Positions 8,529 through 18,012 of a DNA stretch of 64,000 bases are shown in pieces (the stretch's first letter is position 1; each line of letters opens with the position of its first letter). Source of the DNA: Pseudomonadota bacterium. Its GTDB lineage: Bacteria; Pseudomonadota; Alphaproteobacteria; Sphingomonadales; Sphingomonadaceae. The position numbers and the translations under genes were made by a program. The notes under the pieces are model-generated. The model saw only the letters and a list, made by a program, of their open reading frames with translations. It did no database searches and was not told the DNA's origin. The stretch covers positions 124,001 through 188,000 of the forward strand of contig JAEZZI010000021.1 in assembly GCA_023418595.1 (NCBI GenBank), read 5' to 3'.

Positions 8529-10757
8529 ATGACCGACAGCCCGCAGATCACGTCCGAAACCGTCGCCGAACACGGCTTCACCCCGGAAGAGTATGAGCGC
8601 GTCCTGCACGCGATGGGCCGCGAGCCGAACCTGACCGAACTCGGCATCTTCTCGGTGATGTGGTCCGAGCATTGCAGCTACAAATCGAGCCGCATCCACC
8701 TGAAGAAGCTGCCGACCCAGGCGCCCTGGGTGATCTGCGGTCCCGGCGAGAATGCGGGCGTCATCGACATCGGCGACAATCAGGCCGCGATCTTCAAGAT
8801 GGAGTCGCATAACCACCCGTCCTACATCGAGCCCTATCAGGGTGCGGCGACGGGCGTCGGCGGCATCCTGCGCGACGTGTTCACGATGGGCGCGCGCCCG
8901 ATCGCCAACATGAACGCGCTGCGCTTCGGACGGCCCGATCATCCCAAGATGCGCCACCTGATCGCGGGCGTGGTCCACGGCATCGGCGGCTATGGCAACT
9001 GCGTCGGCGTGCCGACGGTTGGCGGCGAAGTCAATTTCCACCCCGCCTATGACGGCAACATCCTGGTCAATGCGATGACCGTCGGCATCGCCGATACCGA
9101 CAAGATCTTCTACAGCGCGGCCAGCGGCGTCGGCAATCCGATCGTCTATGTCGGGTCGAAGACCGGGCGCGACGGCATCCACGGCGCGACGATGGCGAGC
9201 GCAGATTTCGGCGACGACGCCGAAGCCAAGCGCCCGACGGTGCAGGTCGGTGATCCCTTCACCGAAAAGCTGCTGATCGAGGCGTGCCTGGAACTGATGG
9301 CATCCGACGCGATCGTCGCGATCCAGGACATGGGCGCGGCGGGCCTGACTTCCTCCAGCGTCGAAATGGCGTCGAAGGGCGGCGTCGGCATCGAACTGAT
9401 CATGGACGACGTGCCCCAAAGCGAAACCGGCATGACGCCCTATGAGATGATGCTGTCCGAATCGCAGGAACGCATGCTGATGGTGCTCAAGCCCGGCCGC
9501 GAGGCCGAAGCGGAGGCGATCTTCCGCAAATGGGAACTCGATTTCGCGGTGATCGGCCATGTCACCGATACCGGGCGCATGGTGCTGAAATGGAAAGGCG
9601 ATACCGTCGCCGACATCCCGCTCGCCCCGCTCGCCGACGAAGCGCCGCTCTACAACCGTCCGCATGTCCCGACGCCAAAGCCCGCCGACCTCACCGACGA
9701 ACCCGAATCGACCGATCTCCGCGCCGATCTACTGACGCTGATGGCCTCGCCCGACATCGCCAGCCGTCGCTGGATCTGGGAGCAGTATGACCACATGGTC
9801 GGCGGCGACACCGTGCAGCGCCCTGGTGGCGATGCGGCGGTCGTGCGCGTCCACGGCACGCAAAAGGGCCTGGCGATCACCACCGATTGCACCCCGCGCT
9901 ATTGCTTCGCTGACCCGGTAGAGGGCGGCAAGCAGGCGGTGGCGGAAGCATGGCGTAACCTGACGGCGGTCGGCGCGAAGCCGCTCGCGATCACCAACTG
10001 CCTCAACTTCGCCAATCCGCAGCGCCCCGAAATCATGGGCCAGATCGTTGGCTGCCTTGATGGCATGGGCGAAGCGTGCCGCGCGCTCGATTTCCCGATC
10101 GTGAGCGGCAACGTGTCGCTTTACAACGAATCCAAGGCGACCGGCGGCGGTTCCGCCATTCTGCCCACGCCCGCGATCGGCGGCGTCGGGCTGCTCGCCG
10201 ACTGGTCGAAATCGGTAACCATCGGCTTCAAGGGCACTGGCGACGTCATCATCGCGCTGGGCGAGCGCGGCGGGCATCTGGGCCAGTCGATCTGGCTGCG
10301 CGAGGTGCATGGCCGCGAGGAAGGTCCGCCGCCGCCGGTCGACCTCCGCGCCGAACGCCGCACCGGCGATTTCCTGCGCGCGCAGATCGAACGCGGCAAC
10401 ATCACCGCGGCCCACGACGTGTCCGACGGCGGCATGGCGGTGACGATCGCGGAAATGGCGCTGGCGTCGAACATCGGCGCGATGATCAACGAGGCCCAGC
10501 CGTTCGGCGTCGCGGGGTCGTTCTTCGGCGAGGATCAGGGGCTGTACGTCGTCACCGTCAAGGACGAGGCGCTCGCCGATTTCCTGAGCCACGCCGCCGA
10601 AGCCGATGTCCCCGCCGACCCGATCGGCCGCACGATCCGCGACCGGCTGGTGTTCGAACTCGACGAAGGCGATTTCTGCCTGACCATCGCCGAACTGCGC
10701 GAGGCGCATGAGGGGTTCTTCCCCAAACTGATGGGCGAGGACGCCGCGCTGGCCTGA
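8529..10757 (+). CDS. purL: phosphoribosylformylglycinamidine synthase subunit PurL
   Basis: 742 residues, the length of the small (alphaproteobacterial/Bacillus-type) PurL that works with separate PurS and PurQ subunits. It converts FGAR to FGAM with ATP in purine synthesis. Conserved stretches are [16 protein letters not shown] near the N-terminus, [24 protein letters not shown] for ATP/metal binding, [15 protein letters not shown], and the C-terminal domain with [17 protein letters not shown]. The ATG at 8529 fits the family start; the frame extends upstream but into the palindrome and has no better site. No purS or purQ is in this window downstream. Confidence 0.95.
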   Translation: MTDSPQITSETVAEHGFTPEEYERVLHAMGREPNLTELGIFSVMWSEHCSYKSSRIHLKKLPTQAPWVICGPGENAGVIDIGDNQAAIFKMESHNHPSYIEPYQGAATGVGGILRDVFTMGARPIANMNALRFGRPDHPKMRHLIAGVVHGIGGYGNCVGVPTVGGEVNFHPAYDGNILVNAMTVGIADTDKIFYSAASGVGNPIVYVGSKTGRDGIHGATMASADFGDDAEAKRPTVQVGDPFTEKLLIEACLELMASDAIVAIQDMGAAGLTSSSVEMASKGGVGIELIMDDVPQSETGMTPYEMMLSESQERMLMVLKPGREAEAEAIFRKWELDFAVIGHVTDTGRMVLKWKGDTVADIPLAPLADEAPLYNRPHVPTPKPADLTDEPESTDLRADLLTLMASPDIASRRWIWEQYDHMVGGDTVQRPGGDAAVVRVHGTQKGLAITTDCTPRYCFADPVEGGKQAVAEAWRNLTAVGAKPLAITNCLNFANPQRPEIMGQIVGCLDGMGEACRALDFPIVSGNVSLYNESKATGGGSAILPTPAIGGVGLLADWSKSVTIGFKGTGDVIIALGERGGHLGQSIWLREVHGREEGPPPPVDLRAERRTGDFLRAQIERGNITAAHDVSDGGMAVTIAEMALASNIGAMINEAQPFGVAGSFFGEDQGLYVVTVKDEALADFLSHAAEADVPADPIGRTIRDRLVFELDEGDFCLTIAELREAHEGFFPKLMGEDAALA

Positions 10758-10829
10758 ACCCGACAGGGATCGACGCATCCCTTTGCCGCGTGGCCGCGTT
10801 GAGCAGCGAAACGGCAAAGGACGACGACC

Positions 10830-11216
10830 ATGACCACCGGCAACGAAACGACCGAGACCGCGACCGAACTGGGCCTGACGCGCGGCGTCCGCCTGTGGCT
10901 ACGCGACGCGCCCGAGGCGCTGCGCAACGCCATCGAACCGGAGGCGATCGGCGCCGAACTGCTCGCCTCCCCGTCCACCGGCATGGATGTCGCAATCATC
11001 GTCGTCGATGCCGACAAGTCGATCGAGCGCGAGCTTCAGGCGCTGGCCGGGTTGATGCAGCCTGCAGGGCATGTCTGGGTGTTGTGGGAAGGCGACGCGG
11101 TGGCGAGCGATGACGTCGTGCGGATTGCGCGCGATCAGGGATTCCTGACCGGCGATACCCACCGCATCGCCAACCGCTGGATCGGGCTGAAGCTCGACCT
11201 CGCACCGTCGGACTGA
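10830..11216 (+). CDS. conserved hypothetical protein, DUF3052-like
   Basis: 128 residues without signal peptide or membrane segment. The pattern GLTRGVRLWLRDAP, DVAIIVVDADKSIERELQALAGLMQPAGHVWVLWEGD, and VVRIARDQGFLTG with a final RWIGLKLDL resembles the DUF3052 family, whose members share an 'LGL..G..V' start and a 'G.VWVLW' strand. Function unknown. It stands alone after purL with a clear ATG preceded by AAAGGACGACGACC. The DUF3052 call rests on pattern memory. Confidence 0.5.
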   Translation: MTTGNETTETATELGLTRGVRLWLRDAPEALRNAIEPEAIGAELLASPSTGMDVAIIVVDADKSIERELQALAGLMQPAGHVWVLWEGDAVASDDVVRIARDQGFLTGDTHRIANRWIGLKLDLAPSD

Positions 11217-11330
11217 GATAACGACAACCAGCACCCTAAACCATCATTTCCGCGCAGGCGGATTATTGATTGCTGGTCGCTCGCTACGCCTCTGAATAAA
11301 GCCTTCTGCTTTCACGGGGGGACGCTGCAC

Positions 11331-12560
11331 ATGACCGAAACCATCACCGATCGCATCGCCGCACTCGACATCGTGCGCGGGGTGGCGGTGATGGGCATCC
11401 TGGCGATGAACATCGCGGGTTTCGCGCTGATCTTCCCGGCCTATTTCAACCCGCTTGCGACCGGTGACGCGACCGCGCTCGATCGCGGCGTCTATCTGTT
11501 CAACTACGTCCTGTTCGACGGCAAGATGCGCGGACTGTTTTCGCTGCTGTTCGGCGCATCGATGCTGCTGGTGCTCGAGCGTGCCGAGGCGAAGGGTGAA
11601 AACCCGGCGCGCATCCATTACGCGCGAATGGTCGCTCTGCTCGGCTTCGGGCTCCTGCACCTGTGGCTGGTCTGGTGGGGCGATATTCTCGCGCATTATG
11701 CGATCGTCGGCATGGTCGCCTATTTCGCGGTGCACCAACCCGCACGGACGCAATTCAAGCTCGCCGCCGCGCTGATCGCCGCGCACACGCTTTTCACCGT
11801 CGGCTTGCCTTTTCAGATCGCGACGCTGCAAAGCCAGCTTCCCGCCCCCGCCGCCACTACCGCGCTTCAGGGATTCGCCAACAGCTTCGGCATCCCCGAC
11901 GCGGCCCGCGCGGCGAAGGAGACGCTGATCTATCGCGGCGATTATGCGGGCATCTTCGCCGACCGCTTCGGTCGTTTCGGCTGGGCGCCCATCCGCGATC
12001 TGCAATATATGGGGATGGAGACGCTCGGCCTGATGCTGATCGGCATGGGGCTGCTCAAAACCGGGTTGCTGAGGGGCGAATGGCCGGTCGCACGAATGCG
12101 GCGCTGGACGGCGATCGGCATTGCCATCGGTCTCGCCGTATATCTCCCGCTCGCCTGGTGGATGGCGTCGGCGAATTTCTCGTTGCTGAGCGTCGTCACC
12201 GCCACTCTTGTCGCGCCGGTGCCGTTGCGGCCACTCGTCATCATCGGTATCGCCTGCCTGATCCTGCTCGCCGCGCGACCCGGCGGCGCGCTGGCACAGC
12301 GCCTAGCCGCCACCGGACGGATGGCATTCACCAATTACCTGCTGACCAGCCTGATCTGCACCGCGATCTTCTACGGCTACGGACTGGGGCTGTTCGGCCA
12401 GCTCTCGCGACTGGAACTATGGGGCGTGGTGCTCGCCGTCTGGGCGGGGATGCTGCTCTGGTCGAAGCCTTGGCTCGATCGATTCGCTTACGGGCCGCTG
12501 GAGTGGCTGTGGCGCAGCATTGCGCGCGGTTCGGTTCAACCGATCCGCCGCCTCGCCTGA
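11331..12560 (+). CDS. DUF418 domain membrane protein
   Basis: 409 residues with about eight to ten hydrophobic helices. The N-terminus RIAALDIVRGVAVMGILAMNIAGF is the hallmark of DUF418/DUF1624-like membrane proteins (YeiB type). The second cytoplasmic loop contains KMRGLFSLLFGAS, another family pattern, and the C-terminal third (GRMAFTNYLLTSLICTAIFYG) is also conserved. These are inner-membrane proteins with acyltransferase-3-like topology and no proven function. Its transcript ends just before the iron-responsive-looking region of bfd. Confidence 0.8.
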   Translation: MTETITDRIAALDIVRGVAVMGILAMNIAGFALIFPAYFNPLATGDATALDRGVYLFNYVLFDGKMRGLFSLLFGASMLLVLERAEAKGENPARIHYARMVALLGFGLLHLWLVWWGDILAHYAIVGMVAYFAVHQPARTQFKLAAALIAAHTLFTVGLPFQIATLQSQLPAPAATTALQGFANSFGIPDAARAAKETLIYRGDYAGIFADRFGRFGWAPIRDLQYMGMETLGLMLIGMGLLKTGLLRGEWPVARMRRWTAIGIAIGLAVYLPLAWWMASANFSLLSVVTATLVAPVPLRPLVIIGIACLILLAARPGGALAQRLAATGRMAFTNYLLTSLICTAIFYGYGLGLFGQLSRLELWGVVLAVWAGMLLWSKPWLDRFAYGPLEWLWRSIARGSVQPIRRLA

Positions 12561-12570
12561 CCGCACATCA

Positions 12571-12607
12571 TGCGAACGCCTCGCATTAGGCTTGCGAATC
12601 ATTCGCA
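12571..12607 (+). promoter_or_regulatory. Fur-like palindromes upstream of bfd
   Basis: TGCGAATCATTCGCA (12593-12607) is a perfect 7-1-7 palindrome with the architecture of Fur boxes. Immediately upstream, ATGCGA and TCGCAT (12570-12586) form a second perfect palindrome with a 5-base centre. Both lie 40-75 bases before the bfd start codon. Since bfd and bfr are iron genes, binding by Fur or another iron regulator is a reasonable inference. Confidence 0.6.
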
Positions 12608-12644
12608 CTCTCCCTATCACCGCCTCAGCGTAGCGAGGGTGTGC

Positions 12645-12830
12645 ATGGTCGTTTGTGTCTGCAATGCAATTCGGGAACGCGATGTCCGCGAAGCCGCCCG
12701 TCAGGGTGCCCGCAGCGCGTGCCAAGCGTACCGGTCGCTGGGTCGCCAGGCGAAATGCGGCCAATGCGTCCCGTTTGCGCGAGCCATTATCGACGCCGAA
12801 GCCCGCGACTGCATGACAGTCGCAGCTTGA
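12645..12830 (+). CDS. bfd: bacterioferritin-associated ferredoxin (BFD-like [2Fe-2S] protein)
   Basis: 61 residues, the usual length for Bfd. Four cysteines for a [2Fe-2S] cluster are at C4, C6, C38 and C41 (VCVCN and KCGQC), matching the C-x-C...C-x2-C pattern of the BFD domain. Bfd passes electrons to bacterioferritin so that stored ferric iron can be released. The ATG at 12645 has GAGGG five bases upstream. It lies directly upstream of bfr, with a strong hairpin between the two. Confidence 0.9.
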   Translation: MVVCVCNAIRERDVREAARQGARSACQAYRSLGRQAKCGQCVPFARAIIDAEARDCMTVAA

Positions 12831-12856
12831 AAAATGGCGGATTTCCGCCGTTTTTT
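12831..12856 (+). terminator. rho-independent terminator after bfd
   Basis: GGCGGA and TCCGCC arms (around 12837-12850) are preceded by AAAAA and followed by TTTTTT. It starts directly at the bfd stop, so bfr probably has its own promoter or is read only by read-through. Confidence 0.85.
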
Positions 12857-12916
12857 GCTGTCCAGATCCCCGATTTGAGCGTATCATCGCCGCCGACCAG
12901 ATAAAGGAACGGTGCG

Positions 12917-13402
12917 ATGAAGGGTGACGAAAAAGTCGTCGAGTATCTCAACGAGGTGCTCAAGAACGAGCTGACGGCGATCAACCAGTATTGGCTGCAT
13001 TACCGCATGCTCGACCATTGGGGCGTGAAGAAGCTCGCCGAGTTCGAGCGCCACGAATCGATCGACGAGATGAAGCATGCCGACTGGGTGTCGGAGCGCA
13101 TCCTGTTCCTCGACGGGCTGCCCAATTTCCAGCTGCTCGGTCGCCTTCGCATCGGCGAGACGGTCGAGGAAGTGCTGAAGGCCGACCTCGCGCTCGAAAT
13201 GGAAGCGGTCGCGGTGCTGAAGGACGCGATCGAGCATAGCGAGAAGGTCCGCGATTATGTCAGCCGCGACCTGTTCCGCCGCATCCTCGACAGCGAGGAA
13301 GAGCATGTCGATACGCTGGAAACCCAGTTCGAGATGATCGAACGCATGGGCATCCAGAATTATATCCAGCTCAATTCCAAGCCCGAGGAAGCCGGGGAGT
13401 AA
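12917..13402 (+). CDS. bfr: bacterioferritin
   Basis: 161 residues, the canonical Bfr length. All ferroxidase ligands are at their textbook positions: E18, E51, H54, E94, E127 and H130. The haem-ligating methionine M52 is also present, so this is a haem-containing bacterioferritin subunit. It oxidises and stores iron in a 24-mer shell. The ATG is preceded by AAGGAACGGTGCG. Partner of the bfd product upstream; the intergenic terminator suggests separate control of the two genes. Confidence 0.97.
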   Translation: MKGDEKVVEYLNEVLKNELTAINQYWLHYRMLDHWGVKKLAEFERHESIDEMKHADWVSERILFLDGLPNFQLLGRLRIGETVEEVLKADLALEMEAVAVLKDAIEHSEKVRDYVSRDLFRRILDSEEEHVDTLETQFEMIERMGIQNYIQLNSKPEEAGE

Positions 13403-13410
13403 CCCGATCC

Positions 13411-13487
13411 GTTATTGCATACGCAGCAAGGCCATCCAGCGCGGTCGTTTGCCGGACTGGGTGGCTTCGCTGCGCTCGCAGTGACGA
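13411..13487. repeat. intergenic palindrome, family D (ATTGCGAGCGCAGCGAAGC type), degenerate copy
   Basis: The right arm CTGGGTGGCTTCGCTGCGC (from 13458) continues with TCGCAGTGACGA. The left arm (GTTATTGCATACGCAGCAAGG, followed by CCATCCAG) is partly decayed. It sits between the convergent bfr and Hpt genes, where it could act as a bidirectional terminator. Better-preserved copy: 33501-33577. Confidence 0.7.
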
Positions 13488-13498
13488 AATAAGGGCTC

Positions 13499-13924
13499 TC
13501 AGCCCACCGCGCGTCGGCCGAACCCGCCCTGCGGCTTGCGCATCACCAGCGGATTGGCTTCGCGCTCGAGCAATTCCAGCGTTTCGTTGAACAGTTCGCG
13601 CAGGCCCACGACATGTTCCAGAGCAGCGTCGGGCGATTCGCGCGTTTCGACACAGGTGCGGGCGATGTTCTCGATGATCTCGGCGCGATCGCCCAGCGGG
13701 TCGGCCCCGAACTGGCGCGATTCGCCTTTCAGCGTATGGGCCGGCAGCACCAATGCCGCCGCATCGTGCGCGCGCATCGCCGCCTCGATCCGGTCGACCG
13801 CCTTGATGCCATCCTCGCGAAAATAGCCCAGGATTCGCACGAAATTGCCGCCCAGCTCGGCGCGCGCCTGCTGGTACGTCGTCCAGTTGACCAATAGGGT
13901 GCCTTCAACCGGCGCCTGCATCAT
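13499..13924 (-). CDS. Hpt (histidine phosphotransfer) domain protein
   Basis: 141 residues starting at tandem ATGs (13924/13921). A single Hpt four-helix domain is present, with the phosphorylatable His63 in PAHTLKGESRQFG followed by the usual small-residue packing positions. The second half (RAEIIENIARTCVE, VGLRELFNETLELLERE) forms the remaining helices. Such proteins relay phosphate between a hybrid kinase and a response regulator. No kinase or regulator lies nearby, so it is probably a stand-alone phosphorelay component similar to ChpT/ShpA-type shuttles. The partner is unknown. Confidence 0.8.
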   Translation of the reverse strand: MMQAPVEGTLLVNWTTYQQARAELGGNFVRILGYFREDGIKAVDRIEAAMRAHDAAALVLPAHTLKGESRQFGADPLGDRAEIIENIARTCVETRESPDAALEHVVGLRELFNETLELLEREANPLVMRKPQGGFGRRAVG

Positions 13925-14140
13925 TCCCACTTCGAACGCCCCCGCAATGTCACACGGGAATTTAGGCGCGAACCGGTAAACAGGGTGTTGATGCAGCAAC
14001 GGAAATATGCGCTTGCGAACCGGCGGGCATGGTCCATTCGGGCGGCGGTTTCGGAGGCGGTGCCGATCCCCGGCGCGGCGGGCAGGCGGACGAGAGCGTC
14101 GAAAAAGCCAGCCTTTCGCCAAGTAAACCCGCCTCGATTC

Positions 14141-14213
14141 ACTTCGTGCGAAGTCGGTCAATACGGAGCATGGCACTCGGATCACGTTTCTCGACTTCGC
14201 TCGAAACGAACGG
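14141..14213. repeat. intergenic palindrome, family A (TTTCTCGACTTCGCTCGAAA type), copy 1
   Basis: The right arm CGTTTCTCGACTTCGCTCG (from 14185) plus AAACGAACGG is intact; the left arm (14141-14165) is degenerate. It lies in the 340-base gap between the Hpt gene start and the TusA-like gene. Apart from this repeat I see no gene or strong structure in 13925-14264. Confidence 0.75.
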
Positions 14214-14264
14214 AGCAAGGGCGGATCGATTCCTGACAATTCGCCCCGACGCATCTGCCCGAAG

Positions 14265-14468
14265 TCACCGACGAATACGAAACAGCCCCTCGCCGATCAC
14301 GGCAAAGTCCGCGCCATCGGCCAGCGCAACTCGCTCGATTTCACCGGGTGCTGCCGGATCGTCGGCGTGGATCAGAATCTCATCCGCATCGCCATCGCGC
14401 ATCGCCTTGGCCAGCCGGATCGCGGGCCACGGGCATTTCAGCCCGCGCGCGTCGATTTTGGTGGTCAA
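14265..14468 (-). CDS. TusA-like sulfurtransferase
   Basis: 67 residues, a bare TusA fold. The N-terminal motif DARGLKCPWPAIRLAKAM carries the catalytic Cys12 in a CPxP motif, the family hallmark. The rest (ADEILIHADDPAAPGEIERVALADGADF) matches the conserved 'DDP.a..DI' region of the family. TusA-family proteins carry persulfide sulfur for tRNA thiolation or other sulfur transfers; which pathway is used here is not shown. It starts at TTG, overlapping the der stop codon (TTGA), so it is translated by coupling with der. Confidence 0.85.
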   Translation of the reverse strand: MTTKIDARGLKCPWPAIRLAKAMRDGDADEILIHADDPAAPGEIERVALADGADFAVIGEGLFRIRR

Positions 14469-15823
14469 GACTTATCCTGATCGAACGGATTTTTGGGCGC
14501 GCGCATCGTCATCCGCACCGGCACGGCGCCGAACCCGAATTCCCGACGCAACCCGTTGATCAGATAGCGCCGATAGCTTTCGGGAAGCAGGTCGACGCGG
14601 GTGCCGAACAGGATGAAGCTGGGCGGGCGCGACTTGTTCTGGGTGATGTAGCGCGGCTTGATCCGCTTGCCGCCGGGTGCGGGGGGTGGGTTGGTTTCGA
14701 TTGCGCGTTCGAACCAGCGGTTGAGCTGGCCGGTGGAGACGCGCGCACTCCATGCCTCGCGGGTTTCGAACGCGACCTTCATCAGCGCGTCGATCCCCTT
14801 GCCGGTCGCGCCCGACACGGTCATCAGCGGCACGCCCTTGGCCTGCGCCAGCCCTTCCTCCAGCGCGGCCTTGACGCCGTTGAACAGGCTGGAGGCGTTT
14901 TCCGCCACGTCCCATTTGTTGAGCGCGATCACCAGCGCGCGGCCTTCCTGAAGCGCGCGGTCGGCGATCTTCAGATCCTGGACCTCCAGCCCGCGCGTCG
15001 CGTCGATCAGCAGAACCACGACCTCAGCAAAGTCGATCGAGCGCAGCGTGTCCATCACCGACAGCTTTTCGAGCTTTTCCTGGACCCGCGCCTTCTTGCG
15101 CATGCCCGCCGTGTCGATCAGCTTGACCGGGCGGCCTTCCCATTCCCACGGGACCGAGATCGAATCACGCGTGATCCCCGCTTCGGGTCCGGTAATCAGC
15201 CGGTCCTCGCCGACCATGCGGTTGATGAGCGTCGATTTGCCCGCATTGGGTCGCCCGATGATCGCGAGTTTCAGCGGCCCGTCGGTTTCCTCTTCGGCCT
15301 CGTTCGCCACCGCGTCATCGTCGCGATCGACATAGGGACGCAGCGCGTCGAACAGATCGACCACGCCTTCGCCGTGCTCGGCGGACAACGGGATCGGATC
15401 GCCCAGCCCCAGCGCCATCGCCTCGATCACGCCGGTTTCCCCGGCCTTGCCCTCTGCCTTGTTGGCGACGACGACGATCGGGGTTTCGGAGGTGCGCAGC
15501 CAGCGCGCGATTTCCTCGTCCAGCGGCGTCACCCCGGCACGCGCATCGACCATGAACAGCGCGACATCGGCAACCGCGACAGCGGCTTCGGTCTGCTGGC
15601 GCATCCGGCCGGGAAGCGTCGCCGCGTCCTCGTCTTCATAGCCCGCGGTGTCGATGATGACGAATTCCAGCCCGAGCAGGTTCGCCTCGCCCTCGCGCCG
15701 ATCGCGAGTCACGCCCGGCTGGTCGTCGACCAGCGCCAGGCGCTTGCCGACCAGCCGGTTGAACAGTGTCGATTTGCCGACATTGGGTCGGCCGATAATC
15801 GCGACGACGGGCATTGCGGTCAT
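14465..15823 (-). CDS. der: ribosome biogenesis GTPase Der (EngA)
   Basis: 452 residues with two tandem GTPase domains, each with a P-loop (GRPNVGKST near residue 10 and GRPNAGKST near residue 190), DxxG switch II (DTAGYE, DTAGMR), and NKxD specificity loops (NKAE, NKWD). The C-terminal KH-like domain (KPRYITQNKSRPPSFILFGTR) completes the protein. Der helps mature the 50S ribosomal subunit. It follows bamB on the same strand with 60 bases between, and its stop overlaps the TusA-like gene. Confidence 0.97.
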   Translation of the reverse strand: MTAMPVVAIIGRPNVGKSTLFNRLVGKRLALVDDQPGVTRDRREGEANLLGLEFVIIDTAGYEDEDAATLPGRMRQQTEAAVAVADVALFMVDARAGVTPLDEEIARWLRTSETPIVVVANKAEGKAGETGVIEAMALGLGDPIPLSAEHGEGVVDLFDALRPYVDRDDDAVANEAEEETDGPLKLAIIGRPNAGKSTLINRMVGEDRLITGPEAGITRDSISVPWEWEGRPVKLIDTAGMRKKARVQEKLEKLSVMDTLRSIDFAEVVVLLIDATRGLEVQDLKIADRALQEGRALVIALNKWDVAENASSLFNGVKAALEEGLAQAKGVPLMTVSGATGKGIDALMKVAFETREAWSARVSTGQLNRWFERAIETNPPPAPGGKRIKPRYITQNKSRPPSFILFGTRVDLLPESYRRYLINGLRREFGFGAVPVRMTMRAPKNPFDQDKS

Positions 15824-15882
15824 AATCTAATCCAATATGCCCATCGGGAGGTGCGAAGGCGGCGCGAACGCCGTCTGCATCC

Positions 15883-17205
15883 TCAGCGATAGGCCGAAAT
15901 CGTGCCTGCGTCGTCGATCACGTACAGCGTGTTGTTGGCAACCACGGGCGGCAGCGAGAATGGCTGGCGCCCCTCGATCGTCTGCAACACCGATCCGTCG
16001 GCGGGGGAGATGAATACCAACTGCCCTTCGCTGTTGACCGCGACCAGGCGATCCCCGGCAAGCACCGGCCCCACCCAGGAAATCGCGCCCGTGCTGCGCT
16101 TCACATTGCGCCAGCGCGGCAACTGGTTCGCCCAGCGCACGCGCCCGCTGTCGCGCGATAGCGCCAGTACGCGCGCATCGTCGGTGACGACGAACATCCA
16201 GTCGCCCGCGATCCACGGCGTCGAGATGCCCGACAGATTCTGTTCCCACAACCGCCGTCCGGTCAGCAGGTCGAGCGCAACGGTGCGCCCGCCGAGACCG
16301 ACCGCATAGACGCGGTCATTGTCGATCACCGGTTCGGCGTCGATGTCCGACAGTGCCGACACCGACGTGGAGATCGACGTGCGCGACAGGGCGTCGGCCC
16401 ACAGCGCATTGCCGTTTTCGTAACGATAGGCGTTGAGTTCGCCCGACGAGAAGCCCGCGACCACCGTGCCGCGCGCCGCCGCCGGGGCCGCGACGCCGAA
16501 CACGCCCTGCGCTTCGGGCGATGCCGCCGCGGTCCAGGCGACGCTGCCGTCGGCCTGGTTCAACGCGAACAGCTGGTTGTCCTGGCTCTGGACATAGACT
16601 TGGCCGTTGGCGATCGTCGGTGCGCCACGCAACGGGCCGCTCGGCTTGGCGCGCCATGCGATGCCGCCCGTGCCCGCGTCATAGGCGACGACATCGCCCA
16701 GCCCGTTGGTCGCATAGACCCGGCCATTGTCATAGCTGACGCCGCCGCCGAACCGCGAACCTTCGTTGGCGTTGCCCTCTACCGTGTTGGCGCGCCACAC
16801 CTGGGCACCGGTCGCGGCGTCCAGCGCATGGACCACGCCGGTGACATCGACAACATACAGCCGCCCGCCGCCGATCACCGGCGACGAGGCCAGCCGCGCG
16901 CGCAGCGAGCTGCCGGGTATCGACGCGGTCCATGCGCGCGTGACCGACGCGCCCAGCGCCAGATGCCCCATCGACTTGGCGGCATTGCCGCCCGGCTGCG
17001 ACCACTCGGCATTGACCTGTGCGGCGGGCGCGGTCACCGGCAGCGACGCGATGCTGGGATCGACCGCCAGTTCGGCGTCCGACGTCAGGATCGGCATGCG
17101 TTCGCCGACGACCGGCGTGCCCTTGTCGCGGCCATTGAAAATCCCGCAGGCGCCAAGGCTCATCAACGCGGCGATCGCCGCGGTCGCTTTCAACGCTGTT
17201 TTCAT
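15883..17205 (-). CDS. bamB: outer membrane protein assembly factor BamB-like lipoprotein
   Basis: 440 residues. The N-terminus is a lipoprotein signal with the lipobox MSLGAC (Cys20). The remainder is a PQQ-type beta propeller with repeated strands such as GRLYVVDVTGVVHALDAATGAQVWR and NGQVYVQSQDNQLFALNQADGSVAW. BamB is the periplasm-facing scaffold of the BAM complex that inserts beta-barrel proteins. Its start overlaps the yfgM stop by four bases, the common yfgM-bamB-der order. Confidence 0.93.
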   Translation of the reverse strand: MKTALKATAAIAALMSLGACGIFNGRDKGTPVVGERMPILTSDAELAVDPSIASLPVTAPAAQVNAEWSQPGGNAAKSMGHLALGASVTRAWTASIPGSSLRARLASSPVIGGGRLYVVDVTGVVHALDAATGAQVWRANTVEGNANEGSRFGGGVSYDNGRVYATNGLGDVVAYDAGTGGIAWRAKPSGPLRGAPTIANGQVYVQSQDNQLFALNQADGSVAWTAAASPEAQGVFGVAAPAAARGTVVAGFSSGELNAYRYENGNALWADALSRTSISTSVSALSDIDAEPVIDNDRVYAVGLGGRTVALDLLTGRRLWEQNLSGISTPWIAGDWMFVVTDDARVLALSRDSGRVRWANQLPRWRNVKRSTGAISWVGPVLAGDRLVAVNSEGQLVFISPADGSVLQTIEGRQPFSLPPVVANNTLYVIDDAGTISAYR

Positions 17206-17942
17206 TCGCCGTTCTTTTCCTCGCCAGCGGCCGGAGCCGCGCTATTTCCCTGGCCCGCAGTGCCTGCGTCGCCAGCCGTCGCACTCAATACGCTGGCCAT
17301 CTGAACCGCACGTTGCCGGATCGATTCGGGCACATCCTCGGTCGCGGCGATATCCTGGAACACGCGCAGCGCAAGGTCGGGACGGTCCATGCGAAGATGG
17401 GCCGCGGCAACCAGTTCGCCCGCGCTGCCGAACCAGGCATTTTCCTTCGACGCCAATCCCTGAAGCCGACCGATCACCGCCTGCGGCTGCATCGTGTCGA
17501 ATTCCGCCGACGTCTGACGCACCAGCGCCAGATCGCGGTAGACCTGATCCATGCCGGTGTCGTTCGCGACCTCGGCGAATTTGGCTGCTGCACCCTTCAG
17601 ATCGTTGCGCGCGAGCAGCATGTCGGCCTCGGTAAACCGCGCCATCGCGCGCATCGCTTCCGAATCGGACTTGGCCAGTTCGGCCAGCTTGGGTTCGGCC
17701 GCCGCCGTGTTGTTCGCCGCCAGATCGTCGAACACGCTTGCCAGCTGCTCGCCCTGGTCGCCCGCGGCGACTTCCTGTCGGTGCTGCCAGAACAGATAGG
17801 CGCCGAAGGCCAGAATCGCGGCGATCACGCCGACGATCACCCAGCGGCCCCAGCGCTGCCAGAAGCTCAGCAACTCGTCGCGGCGCAGTTCCTCATCGAC
17901 TTCGCGAAAGAATGCGTCGTTGTTTTGCGGGGTAAGCGCCAA
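17202..17942 (-). CDS. YfgM-like tetratricopeptide protein (ancillary SecYEG subunit)
   Basis: 246 residues. A short cytoplasmic head (DAFFREVDEELRRDELLSFWQRWG) is followed by one membrane segment (residues about 33-52) and a periplasmic helical-repeat domain. This matches YfgM/UPF0070 proteins, which sit beside the Sec translocon and PpiD. The start is TTG at 17942 with GGAG six bases upstream. The C-terminal tail is low-complexity Ala/Gly. It is the first gene of the yfgM-bamB-der-tusA-like run. Confidence 0.85.
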   Translation of the reverse strand: MALTPQNNDAFFREVDEELRRDELLSFWQRWGRWVIVGVIAAILAFGAYLFWQHRQEVAAGDQGEQLASVFDDLAANNTAAAEPKLAELAKSDSEAMRAMARFTEADMLLARNDLKGAAAKFAEVANDTGMDQVYRDLALVRQTSAEFDTMQPQAVIGRLQGLASKENAWFGSAGELVAAAHLRMDRPDLALRVFQDIAATEDVPESIRQRAVQMASVLSATAGDAGTAGQGNSAAPAAGEEKNGE

Positions 17943-18012
17943 GGGGAACTCCGTGGATGGCGGGGGTATCGGGCGCGGACATTAGCCGTGCGGGTTCGGT
18001 ATGGGAAGCGGT

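Noticed and set aside
13414..13490. CRISPR-like repetition among the intergenic palindromes
   Set aside because: The repeats are single palindromes at scattered loci with no regular spacers and no cas genes in the window.
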